Shown here: one piece after another, positions 16,299-24,317 of the stretch
Numbering within the stretch: the stretch's first letter is position 1
How the letters are laid out: each line of letters begins with the position of its first letter
Assembly (NCBI RefSeq): GCF_007280555.1
Contig: NZ_VKDB01000030.1
Location: 1-34,788 of the forward strand
Source of the DNA: Deinococcus detaillensis
GTDB lineage: Bacteria > Deinococcota > Deinococci > Deinococcales > Deinococcaceae
Length of the DNA: 34,788 bases
Direction of reading: 5' to 3'
Translations under genes and position numbers: made by a program
The notes under the pieces: model-generated
Seen by the model: the letters and a program-made list of their open reading frames with translations, nothing else
What the model was told of the DNA's origin: nothing
The model's database searches: none

Positions 16299-16544
16299 AG
16301 GGATTGCGTTCCCTTGTTGATATGAGCCTCTTGCCCTCAGCAAAGGAAGCAGGCGAGTTGCGGGCAAACAGATCTGCTTGGTGATGGAAGGAACAAAGAC
16401 AAGAGCAAACGGGAAAAGACCCCATAAACGACCGCCAAAGCGGGTGCAAGGGCCTTTGAATTGGGCAAGCGCAGGCGTTAGCAGCAGCCACCCACTTCCC
16501 ACAGACACTTGCCTGAGAAGTCGGCAGACACATCCATTGGAAGG
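16298..16544. other. Convergent intergenic region with a weak hairpin
   Basis: A short stem AAGGGA/TCCCTT (16298-16303 and 16310-16315) follows the kinase stop and could end the plus-strand operon. The remaining 229 bases up to the end of the minus-strand dehydrogenase have no recognisable gene. Short frames on both strands lack family features. Confidence 0.35.
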
Positions 16545-17549
16545 TCATTCAGCAGCGTCGTCCAGTCGAACGGCTTCACCAGACGCATTGGAAGCGTAAG
16601 CGGCCTGAACCACCCTCAGGGCAGCGTAGCCGTCTTGCCAGGTCGCCCGGCCCGCGCCGCTTCCAGCGCAGACCTGAATAAAGTCGTCCAGCATCTTGGC
16701 GTTCAGGTCTTCGCCGTAGCCTGCCCACTGGTACGTGCCCTGCGTGACATTGAGGTGATCGGCGAACACATCGAGGCTGAGCATTCCCCGACTGGCCGTG
16801 ACGTCCAGGCGCAGCTGTCCCCAGCGGGGATAACCTTGGGGGCGGCTCCAAGAGCAGTCGATAGTGGCGCTGGCCCCTGAAGCCAGGCGCAGGGTAATCA
16901 GCCCTGCAGCGTCAATGTCGGCGTGCTCCGGCAACACCCACTGCGGCACCGGGCGCAGCTGAGCGTAGACCTCAGTAGGGCGCTCCCCGACAAAACGCAG
17001 CAGATCAGCCAGATGCACGATGTGATCCATACCTGCTCCGCCGCCCGCTTGGGACGGGTCGCCGAACCACGGCTGCTCGTGATCGGGCGCGACGCTGTGA
17101 TTGACGCCGCTGTAGGCCAAAACCTTACCGAGCTGACCCGCCCGCAGTTGCTCGGCGAGCGAGAGCGCCGCAGACGAAAACCGCGCCGGAAAGGCCGTGA
17201 CAAACTGAACGCCCGCCGCTTCACAGGCCCGCCTCATGGCCTGAGCGTCGGCTTCGTTGGTGGCAATCGGCTTTTCGCAAAGCACGTGTGCGCCGCTGGC
17301 CGCCGCCAACTGCACCGGCCCTAGGCGCTTGGTGTTCACGGTGCAGACGATGACCCCGTGCGGACTGAGGGCCATGATTTCAGCGGCAGTCCTCTGCATT
17401 AAGCCGGTGCGCTGGGCAAACTCCTGAGCAACGTTTGGGTCATCCTCGGTGAATCCCAGTACCTCGGTGTCCTCCCGCTGTGAGAGCAGCGCGGCGTAGT
17501 GCTGGGCATGGACATGGGCGGCTCCCAGAAAGGCGATTCGGATCTTCAT
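16545..17549 (-). CDS. Gfo/Idh/MocA-family NAD(P)-dependent oxidoreductase
   Basis: Sugar or polyol dehydrogenase, 334 aa, cytoplasmic. The N-terminal Rossmann fold begins at MKIRIAFLGAAHVHAQHYA; the glycine motif is irregular (GAAHVH instead of GxGxxG), as in several members. The CEKP motif (CEKPIATN) marks the nicotinamide-binding site, and GGAGMDHIVHLADLL supplies the catalytic Asp/His region. The ATG at 17549 overlaps the upstream stop (ATGA); an in-frame GTG two codons earlier is possible. It is the last gene of the second sugar operon. Together with the preceding paralogue it may oxidise the transported compound in two steps. Confidence 0.88.
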   Translation of the reverse strand: MKIRIAFLGAAHVHAQHYAALLSQREDTEVLGFTEDDPNVAQEFAQRTGLMQRTAAEIMALSPHGVIVCTVNTKRLGPVQLAAASGAHVLCEKPIATNEADAQAMRRACEAAGVQFVTAFPARFSSAALSLAEQLRAGQLGKVLAYSGVNHSVAPDHEQPWFGDPSQAGGGAGMDHIVHLADLLRFVGERPTEVYAQLRPVPQWVLPEHADIDAAGLITLRLASGASATIDCSWSRPQGYPRWGQLRLDVTASRGMLSLDVFADHLNVTQGTYQWAGYGEDLNAKMLDDFIQVCAGSGAGRATWQDGYAALRVVQAAYASNASGEAVRLDDAAE

Positions 17550-18547
17550 TTCCACCTCTGCGGCTTAACCGCTTTGCCGCTGTCCACCGACTGCTGAACA
17601 GCCTGACCCAGCGCCACGGCGGCCACCGCGTCGTCTGCACTGACCAAGAACGGCGTGCCGCCGCGCAGCGCCGCGTAGGCGTGACTGAGTTGATCACCGT
17701 AAGGATCGCCGTCCAAGGCAGGCAGCGTAGCGCCGAGTTGTCCCAGCAAAAGCGCTGGGCCATGCCGCCGCAGGGGAGCGGGGGCGTCAGAATTCCACTC
17801 TGCGGTTCCCAGCGTGCCCGCCACGTCCAGAGCTGTTCGGAAAACCCCTTCCGGCGCGGCCCAGCCTGCTTCGACGAGGCTGATGGCTCCCCCACTGTGG
17901 CTCAGCGTGGCCTGAACCATGACTTTGCCCGCCTGCCGGGTTTGGACGGCGTAGACCCGCTCCACATCGCCGGCGATCCAGCGGGCGTAATCCAGATCAT
18001 GCACCATCAAGTCCATCGGCACGCCGCCGCTTTTTTCTTCATGCAGCAGCCAACTGCCCACCGTGGGCGGCGTGCTGACCCGGCTGAGGCGCAGCACGCG
18101 GGGTGCGCCGAAATCACCGCGCTCAAACCGCGCCTTGACCGCTCTGTACTGCGGGAAAAACCTCAGCACGTGCGCGACGAACAGCCGGACGCCGTTGGCC
18201 TCGCAGGCCCGCTGCATCTCCAGAGCGTCGGCAACACTCAGGGCCGCCGGCTTCTCGCAGATCACGTGGCACTCGGCCTCGGCGGCGGCCAGCGTCAATT
18301 CCCGGTGGGTGGGCGTCGGCGTACACACATCGACGACGTCCACCGCTGCCAGAAGGTCTTGAAGAGTGTCGTAGCCTTTCAGCCCGTGACGCTCACCCAA
18401 GGCCTTAGCGTGGCCGTCCAGCGCGAGGTTGGCCACGAGTGCGCCGGGGACGCGTTTCCAGGCCTCGGCGTGGGTCTGTCCCATCAGGCCAGCGCCGATC
18501 AGCCCGACCCTAAGGGTGCGCGGAGGGCGCGGCGCTTGCCCGGTCAT
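17546..18547 (-). CDS. Gfo/Idh/MocA-family oxidoreductase (second copy)
   Basis: Dehydrogenase of 333 aa with a classical Rossmann motif VGLIGAGLMGQTHAEAW, CEKP motif (ICEKPAAL) and the catalytic segment MDLMVHDLDYARWI. This fits inositol or sugar dehydrogenases that oxidise a ring hydroxyl to a keto group. It overlaps both neighbours by ATGA, so translation is coupled. Two different Gfo/Idh genes after a CUT1 transporter are typical of catabolic operons for inositols, anhydro-sugars or disaccharides via 3-keto intermediates. No isomerase or hydrolase is present to decide. Confidence 0.9.
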   Translation of the reverse strand: MTGQAPRPPRTLRVGLIGAGLMGQTHAEAWKRVPGALVANLALDGHAKALGERHGLKGYDTLQDLLAAVDVVDVCTPTPTHRELTLAAAEAECHVICEKPAALSVADALEMQRACEANGVRLFVAHVLRFFPQYRAVKARFERGDFGAPRVLRLSRVSTPPTVGSWLLHEEKSGGVPMDLMVHDLDYARWIAGDVERVYAVQTRQAGKVMVQATLSHSGGAISLVEAGWAAPEGVFRTALDVAGTLGTAEWNSDAPAPLRRHGPALLLGQLGATLPALDGDPYGDQLSHAYAALRGGTPFLVSADDAVAAVALGQAVQQSVDSGKAVKPQRWK

Positions 18548-19380
18548 TTCAGCGCCCCGCTGGTGATGCCGCTGACCAGTTGACGCGAGAAGACGGCGTA
18601 GAGCAACACCACCGGCACAATGGCCAGGGTGAGCGCGGCCAGTACCGCGTTGTAATCGTTGACGAACTGTCCCAAAAAGGCGCTGGCCCCCAGCACGATG
18701 GTTTTGGTCTGCTCACCGGGAGCCAGAATCAGGGGAAACCATAAGTCGTTCCAGATCGGCACCATGCTGATGGCCGTGACTGCGCCGAGCGCCGGACGGA
18801 TCAGCGGCAAGATCAAGCTGTAAATGCGGTATTCGCTGGCCCCGTCGATCCGGGCCGCTTCCTTGAGGTCTCTGGGAACGCCGCGCATAAAGGAGCTGAG
18901 GATAAACACCGCCAGGGGAATGCCCTGCGCCGTGTAGACCAAGATCAGGGCCCAGAGTGTGTTGACCAGGTGGAACTTGACCATCAAGTCGAGGATGCCC
19001 ACCGTGCCCAGCCGGATCGGAACCATGATGCCGATCGAGAGGTACAGCGCCAGCACAGTATTGAGCCGGAACGTGTACTCACTGAGGGCAAAGGCCGCCA
19101 TGCTGCTCACCAACAAAATCAGGGCCAGCGAGCCGAGTGTCACGGTGAGACTGTTCAGAAAGTAAAGCGGGAAGTTGGCCGACTCGGTCAGTGTTTTGTA
19201 GCCGTCCAAGGTAAACGTCTCGGAGGTGGGCAGCGCGAACGGGTGCGCGAAAATCGTGGAGCGGTTCTTGAATGAATTCATGATGATCAGCACCGTGGGA
19301 AACACGGCAATCAAGCTGTAGATCATCAGGCCGAGGTGGGCAAACACCTGTGGTGGCCGCTTTTTCTGGGTCTGGATCAC
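18544..19380 (-). CDS. ABC sugar permease, MalG/UgpE type
   Basis: Inner-membrane permease, 278 aa from a GTG at 19380 that overlaps the stop of the previous permease (GTGA) and has GAGGTGA just upstream. The first helix is LGLMIYSLIAVFPTVLIIMN followed by SFKNRSTIF. The EAA loop is KEAARIDGASEYRIYSLILP and the C-terminus is SGITSGALK. The frame continues upstream to 19689, but that extension lies inside the previous gene and lacks family features. It is the second subunit of the minus-strand transporter. Confidence 0.92.
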   Translation of the reverse strand: MIQTQKKRPPQVFAHLGLMIYSLIAVFPTVLIIMNSFKNRSTIFAHPFALPTSETFTLDGYKTLTESANFPLYFLNSLTVTLGSLALILLVSSMAAFALSEYTFRLNTVLALYLSIGIMVPIRLGTVGILDLMVKFHLVNTLWALILVYTAQGIPLAVFILSSFMRGVPRDLKEAARIDGASEYRIYSLILPLIRPALGAVTAISMVPIWNDLWFPLILAPGEQTKTIVLGASAFLGQFVNDYNAVLAALTLAIVPVVLLYAVFSRQLVSGITSGALK

Positions 19381-20327
19381 AGCGTCACCTCGGTCATGCG
19401 CCGCTGCCAGCCGAGCAGGTAAATCAGCAGCCCCACCAAGATCACGGCGAGCATCACGCCGGCCACCGCAGCGCCCATGTACGGATCGCCGGCCTGCAAC
19501 TGATAGCCGAAAAAGGTTCGGTAAAACAATGTTCCCAAAATGTCCGAGGCGAAGTTCGGCCCGGCGAGTGCGCCCTGGACGGCGTAGATCAGATCGAAGG
19601 CGTTGAAGTTGCCGACAAAGGTCAGCACGCTGACGATCCCCACTGTGGGCAAAATCAGCGGCAACTGAATGCGGCGAAACACCGTCCATGTTCCGGCTCC
19701 GTCAAGCCGGGCGGCTTCGTAAAGCTCTTCGGGAATGCGGACAAGCGCGGCCAGAAAGAGCAGCATGGGAATGCCGATGTTTTGCCAGACGCTGATCAGG
19801 GAGAGCGTCCCCAGCGCCGTGGAGGCCAGGCCCAGCCAGGGCAGGTCTAAAGCCTCCAAGTGAAGCGGCTCAAGCAAACTGCGCTGCACGCCCCAGACGG
19901 GATTGAGGATCAGTTTCCAGGCAAAACCCACGATCACCACCGAAAGAACCGTGGGCGTGAAGATCAGCGTCCGGTAAAGGGGCGTGCCGCGCAGCTTCAA
20001 GCTGAGCAAAACGGCCAACAGCAGCCCGACTGGATTTTGCACCAGCATGTGGACGACGAAGAAGATGAAGTTATTTTTGAGGGCATTGAACAGCGGCTGG
20101 GCGTACAGCTCACTGCCCAGCAGCTTCTGGTAATTGGCCACGCCGACGAATGTCTGCACGCCGTCCACGCTGCTGTTCAAGGAAAGCCACAGCGAGGCCA
20201 GAATCGGGTAAATCATGATGACGCTGTAAATCAAGACGGCGGGCGCGAGGAACACCACCAGATGCAGTGGGAATGTTCGGCGGCGCGGGCGCGGGGCGCG
20301 GGACGGCTTGAGATCGGAAGTGAGCAT
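19377..20327 (-). CDS. ABC sugar permease, MalF/UgpA type
   Basis: Permease of 316 aa with about six transmembrane helices, beginning after a basic cytoplasmic tail (PRPRRRTF). The EAA loop is YEAARLDGAGTWTVFRRIQL. The ATG follows AAGGAGG with good spacing. It lies 166 bases after the binding-protein gene, and a stem-loop in between may lower its expression relative to the binding protein. No ATPase is encoded in the operon. Confidence 0.93.
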   Translation of the reverse strand: MLTSDLKPSRAPRPRRRTFPLHLVVFLAPAVLIYSVIMIYPILASLWLSLNSSVDGVQTFVGVANYQKLLGSELYAQPLFNALKNNFIFFVVHMLVQNPVGLLLAVLLSLKLRGTPLYRTLIFTPTVLSVVIVGFAWKLILNPVWGVQRSLLEPLHLEALDLPWLGLASTALGTLSLISVWQNIGIPMLLFLAALVRIPEELYEAARLDGAGTWTVFRRIQLPLILPTVGIVSVLTFVGNFNAFDLIYAVQGALAGPNFASDILGTLFYRTFFGYQLQAGDPYMGAAVAGVMLAVILVGLLIYLLGWQRRMTEVTL

Positions 20328-20406
20328 TCGCCTCCTTGAGACTTGGAGAAGTGATCTGGCGGCGCAGGTTGAGCGGGCGGCACTGAACCGGGCCGTTCAA
20401 GACAAC

Positions 20407-20442
20407 AAGCTGAAACACCAGGGCTTCCGAGTGTTCCAGCTT
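20407..20442 (-). terminator. Intercistronic stem-loop between binding protein and permease
   Basis: The arms 20407-20418 and 20431-20442 pair over 12 positions with one mismatch around a 12-nt loop. In transporter operons such a structure typically lets the binding protein be made in excess, by partial termination or by protecting the upstream mRNA. The role here is inferred from position only. Confidence 0.5.
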
Positions 20443-20493
20443 GAATCGGTGGGGAGCGCAAGTCAGGTCAAGGCCTGCGCAAAGACGCTGAGA

Positions 20494-21750
20494 TCACTTG
20501 CCTTTCTGGGGGCCGTACCAAGACGCGAGGTTCTTTTGCACCATGTCGGCAGCGGCCTGGGCGCTCAGGCTGCCGTTCAGGAGCTGAGAGCTGGCGTTCC
20601 AGAGATCATTTTCGTTGTTGGGATTGGCGTTGCGCGAGAGAATCTGGTACGAGGAGCGGAAGCTCTTGCCGCACTGGTTGCGCCAGTTCAAGAACTCCTG
20701 AGCCACCGGATCTTTCAGGGTGTATTTGACGTTGGCCAGTGGGAAAAATCCTGGCAGGGCGTTGGCGTACAAGCTGGCGAACACGTCAGAGGCCACCCAA
20801 TTGAGAAACGTCTTGGCGGACTCCTGATTTTTGCTGGCCGCGTTGATACCCATCGCGATGTCGGGCTGGTCGCTGATGACGCACTTCTGGCCGTTGATGC
20901 TGTACGGCGCAAAAGCCCCCAGCTCCATGTCGGGATTCATCTGGCGGAAGGTGCCGATATCCCAGCTGCCTGACGGATAGACCGCGCCGCGCCCCTGCGA
21001 AAAGAGGTTTTGCGCGTCTGGATAAGCCAGGGCCTGATAGCCGGGAGCCAGGTAAGGCTTCCATTTGGCCAGCGAAGTGAAAGCCGTCAAAAAGCCGCCT
21101 TTGTTGTACTGCGCTTTGCCGGAAATCAGTCCCTTGCGCCCCGTTTCGCCGCTCCAAGCGGTCGGCCCGATGTTCTGGTAGCCCATGGTCGCCGATTCCC
21201 ACTGATCCTTGGTGCCCATCACCAGCGGCACGTACTTGCCATTTTGCTTGATTTTGTCCAGAGCCGCCAGGAACGCCGCTTCGGTCTTCGGAACACTCAG
21301 GCCGAGGTCACTGAACGCTTTTTTGTTGTACAGAAAGCCGTGAATCACCGACGCCATCGGCACGCAGAAGGTGGTCTTCCCATCGTCAGTCGACCAAGCC
21401 GCTTTGGAGACCGTATCGAAGTTCTTGATGCCCGGCAGGCTGTTGAGGTTGGTGAGCTGCTTGGCTTTGTAGAGTTCGAGACTCTGATCAAATGGGCGGC
21501 AGGTGATTAGGTCGCCCGCCGTGCCAGCCTTGATTTTGGCGGCCAGCACGGCGTTGTACTCGGTCGGAGCGCTGGGCGCAAACACCACATGAATGTCCGG
21601 ATGCTGCTTTTCGAAGGCCGGAATAATGACGTCCCGCCAAATCTTGATGTCATCATTTCGCCAACTTTCGATGGTCAGGGTGGTTTTTTGAGCTTGGGCC
21701 AACCCAGCGCCTAGGGCAAGCAGAGAAGCAGTCAATAAAATCCCTTTCAT
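20494..21750 (-). CDS. ABC sugar-binding protein (CUT1)
   Basis: Extracytoplasmic solute-binding protein, 418 aa, first gene of the second sugar operon. The signal peptide is MKGILLTASLLALGAGLAQA with cleavage before QKT. Typical stretches of the family are TIESWRNDDIKIWRDVIIPA, FEKQHPDIHVVF, KAGTAGDLI, VIHGFLYNKKAF, GRGAVYPSGSWDIGTFRQ and the C-terminal helix. The start is preceded by TAGGAGGTCGCT, a strong ribosome site. Three cysteines in the mature part could form a disulfide. The ligand is unknown; two sugar dehydrogenases downstream suggest a cyclic polyol or oligosaccharide. Confidence 0.9.
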   Translation of the reverse strand: MKGILLTASLLALGAGLAQAQKTTLTIESWRNDDIKIWRDVIIPAFEKQHPDIHVVFAPSAPTEYNAVLAAKIKAGTAGDLITCRPFDQSLELYKAKQLTNLNSLPGIKNFDTVSKAAWSTDDGKTTFCVPMASVIHGFLYNKKAFSDLGLSVPKTEAAFLAALDKIKQNGKYVPLVMGTKDQWESATMGYQNIGPTAWSGETGRKGLISGKAQYNKGGFLTAFTSLAKWKPYLAPGYQALAYPDAQNLFSQGRGAVYPSGSWDIGTFRQMNPDMELGAFAPYSINGQKCVISDQPDIAMGINAASKNQESAKTFLNWVASDVFASLYANALPGFFPLANVKYTLKDPVAQEFLNWRNQCGKSFRSSYQILSRNANPNNENDLWNASSQLLNGSLSAQAAADMVQKNLASWYGPQKGK

Positions 21751-21839
21751 AGCGACCTCCTAGAAAACAGCACCCATGGATTTTTGGTCAAATCCTACGG
21801 CAATGCAGCGCCATTCGTTTTGATGAGTCTGTGCTCTTA

Positions 21840-21868
21840 GATATACCGGTAGACGCCACCATTGTCAA
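21840..21868 (-). promoter_or_regulatory. Sigma-70-type promoter of the second sugar operon
   Basis: Read on the minus strand, TTGACA (complement of 21863-21868), a 17-nt spacer and TATATC (complement of 21840-21845) give a near-consensus promoter about 90 bases before the binding-protein ATG. The 8-bp palindrome TACCGGTA overlaps the spacer/-10 junction (21844-21851) and may be a repressor site. Confidence 0.65.
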
Positions 21869-22199
21869 TTCGCGCTGTGCCAAGAACTTCAGGCATGCAA
21901 AGTCATTTCACCGCTTTTGCAGTTTCTTCAGGCAGCGAATTTTTGGTAGACTTGAATGTCTCGGTGGTCTGCTGTGTGCAAACTGGACGATCCTGATTGG
22001 AAGCCACTGATTCGCCTAACATGCTTCCAGAAGGCGGCCCTCCTCCGCGTGGATTGGTCGGCGCAGTGAACGTGCTCAAGGGGCTCAGACCTTCCAAGTC
22101 TGGATCTGCGTTTGGCAGTCTTGGACGCGCAAGCCTTCAGACGAACCGCTATCTTGGAGTTGCTCACATCACGAAACAGTTCGACTTCAGGAGGCCGAC
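21869..22199. other. Divergent intergenic region before the S9 peptidase
   Basis: This stretch of 331 bases lies between the minus-strand sugar promoter and the peptidase start. It contains no recognisable gene. The last bases (TTCAGGAGGCCGAC before the ATG) provide a strong ribosome site for the peptidase. I could not identify a convincing plus-strand promoter. Confidence 0.4.
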
Positions 22200-24146
22200 A
22201 TGAACGAGGATCACCGAACCGTCTTGCCTTACGGCGCATGGCCTTCACCCATCACCGCCGACGCCATCACTGCTGGGAGCGTGGGGCTGGGCGGCGTCAC
22301 GGTGGACGGGCCGGACGTGTACTGGCTTGAAAGCCGCTCCAATGAAGGCGGACGCAGCGTGCTGGTACGCCTCACGCCGGACGCAGCCGCCAGCGACGTC
22401 ACGCCGCCGCCGTTCAATATCCGCAGCCGGGTTCACGAGTATGGCGGGCGCTGCCACGCTGTTCAGGACGGCACCGTCTATTTCAGCCACTTCGCCGACA
22501 ACCGGCTTTACCAGCAGGTACAGGGTAAAAAGCCGCAGCCGATCACGCCGGAGTTGGAAGTGCGGTATGCCGATCTGGAAATTGATCTGTCGAGGGGCCG
22601 CTTGATCGCCGTCCGCGAAGACCACCGTGAGAATGACCGCGAAGCGCGTAACGAGCTGGTGGCCATCCAACTCGGTGGCCCCAACCTTGAAGGCGGCGTC
22701 GTCCTGGCAACTGGCGCGGACTTTTACGCCTCGCCGCGCCTGAGTCCCGACGGCCACCAACTCACCTGGGTGGAATGGAACCATCCGAACATGCCCTGGG
22801 ACGAAACGCGCTTGATGCTGGCGCACATCGCGGCGGACGGCTCGCTCGGCGGCGTGCAACAGGTGGCGGGCGGCACGAACGAATCGGTGCAGGAGCCGCG
22901 CTGGTCGCCCGGTGGCGTGCTGCACTTCGTCTCGGACCGGAGCGGGTGGTGGAATCTCTACCGGCTGAAACCGGACGCGCAGGCCCTTTATCCGCTGGAC
23001 GCCGAATTCAGCACTCCGCAGTGGCAATTCGGTTCCTCGAACTATGTTTTCCTGGCCGAGGAGCGGTTGATCTGCGCTTATCACCAAAAGGGCCGCACCC
23101 ACTTGGCGCGTTTAGAACTTCGGGAGAGCGGCTGGCAGCTCAGCGAACTCGCTACGCCCTTCACCTCCGCTGCGGATTTGTATGTTCAAGGCCAGAGTGT
23201 GGTGCTGAGAGCGGGCGCACCGGACCGTGCGCCGTGCATTGCCCGTTTGAGTGTCAGCGGCGACGTCGAGATTTTGCATGAATCCTCGACCTTCACCTTG
23301 TCGCCTGCCGATTTGAGCGTGCCGGAAGCCGTCGAGTTTCCCACCGAGGGAGCAAAGACGTCCCACGCTTTTTTGTATCTGCCCCGCAACGCTGAGACGC
23401 GTGCGCCGGAGGGTGAAAAACCGCCGCTGCTGGTGATGATTCACGGCGGGCCGACCGGGGCCACCGACGCAGTGCTCGATCTCTCGGTGCAGTTCTGGAC
23501 CAGCCGGGGCGTCGCGGTGCTGGACGTAAATTACGGCGGCTCCACCGGGTTCGGGCGGGCTTATCGGCAGCGGCTCAACGGCGAGTGGGGCGTGGTGGAC
23601 GTGCAAGACTGCGTGAACGCGGCGCTTTACGTGGCGGAGCGCGGCGACGCCGACATTCACCGGCTGGCGATTACTGGAGGCAGCGCGGGCGGATACACCA
23701 CCCTGTGTGCGCTGACGTTTTCTGACGTGTTCGCTGCCGGGGCCAGCCACTACGGGGTCAGCGACGCTGAAGCGCTGGCGCAAGACACCCACAAGTTCGA
23801 GAGCCGCTACCTCGACAGCATGATCGGTCCCTACCCCCAGGAAAAAGCCCGCTACCAAGCACGTTCACCGATTCATTTCACCGAGCAGCTTAGGCGTCCG
23901 GTGGTGTTTTTTCAGGGTCTAGAGGACAAGGTGGTGCCGCCGGATCAGGCGCGGAAGATGTTCGAGGCTGTGCGCTCACGCGGTTTGCCGACGGCATTGG
24001 TGGAATTTGAGGGCGAAGGGCACGGATTTCGCCGCGCCGAGAATATCAAGCGGGCACTCGAAGGAGAACTGGAATTTTACGGTCAGGTGTTCGGCTTCAC
24101 GCCGTCAGGGATCACGCCTGGCCTGGACATTGTCCTGTCACCTTGA
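22200..24146 (+). CDS. S9-family prolyl oligopeptidase-like peptidase
   Basis: Serine peptidase of 648 aa. The N-terminal part (about 1-390) is a beta-propeller with repeated strand patterns such as YASPRLSPDGHQLTWVEW and QEPRWSPGGVLHFVSDRSG. The C-terminal alpha/beta-hydrolase domain holds the triad: Ser495 in GGSAGGY, Asp576 in GLEDKVVP and His608 in GEGHGF. HGGPTG forms the oxyanion region. It belongs to the acyl-aminoacyl/dipeptidyl peptidase group common in Deinococcus. There is no signal peptide, so it is probably cytoplasmic. The start follows AGGAGG. It is monocistronic and not evidently linked to its neighbours. Confidence 0.93.
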   Translation: MNEDHRTVLPYGAWPSPITADAITAGSVGLGGVTVDGPDVYWLESRSNEGGRSVLVRLTPDAAASDVTPPPFNIRSRVHEYGGRCHAVQDGTVYFSHFADNRLYQQVQGKKPQPITPELEVRYADLEIDLSRGRLIAVREDHRENDREARNELVAIQLGGPNLEGGVVLATGADFYASPRLSPDGHQLTWVEWNHPNMPWDETRLMLAHIAADGSLGGVQQVAGGTNESVQEPRWSPGGVLHFVSDRSGWWNLYRLKPDAQALYPLDAEFSTPQWQFGSSNYVFLAEERLICAYHQKGRTHLARLELRESGWQLSELATPFTSAADLYVQGQSVVLRAGAPDRAPCIARLSVSGDVEILHESSTFTLSPADLSVPEAVEFPTEGAKTSHAFLYLPRNAETRAPEGEKPPLLVMIHGGPTGATDAVLDLSVQFWTSRGVAVLDVNYGGSTGFGRAYRQRLNGEWGVVDVQDCVNAALYVAERGDADIHRLAITGGSAGGYTTLCALTFSDVFAAGASHYGVSDAEALAQDTHKFESRYLDSMIGPYPQEKARYQARSPIHFTEQLRRPVVFFQGLEDKVVPPDQARKMFEAVRSRGLPTALVEFEGEGHGFRRAENIKRALEGELEFYGQVFGFTPSGITPGLDIVLSP

Positions 24147-24317
24147 GTAGGCCCGCCGCGACCGCTCACCACGTCCGGAACGCCCGTTTCTGGTTGTTGC
24201 TTGTCACCGCGCCGCAAGAACTGGTTACGGCGGCTCAATTTTGATGACGGACACCCTCCTTGAGGCGTCGCTATCCTGAGACTTCGGGCAAACGCCGCTC
24301 GAAAACTTTTTGAAGTA

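Noticed and set aside
16224..16548. Minus-strand frames of 87-94 codons after the ROK kinase
   Set aside because: They overlap the kinase end or the dehydrogenase end, have no ribosome site, and show no family features.
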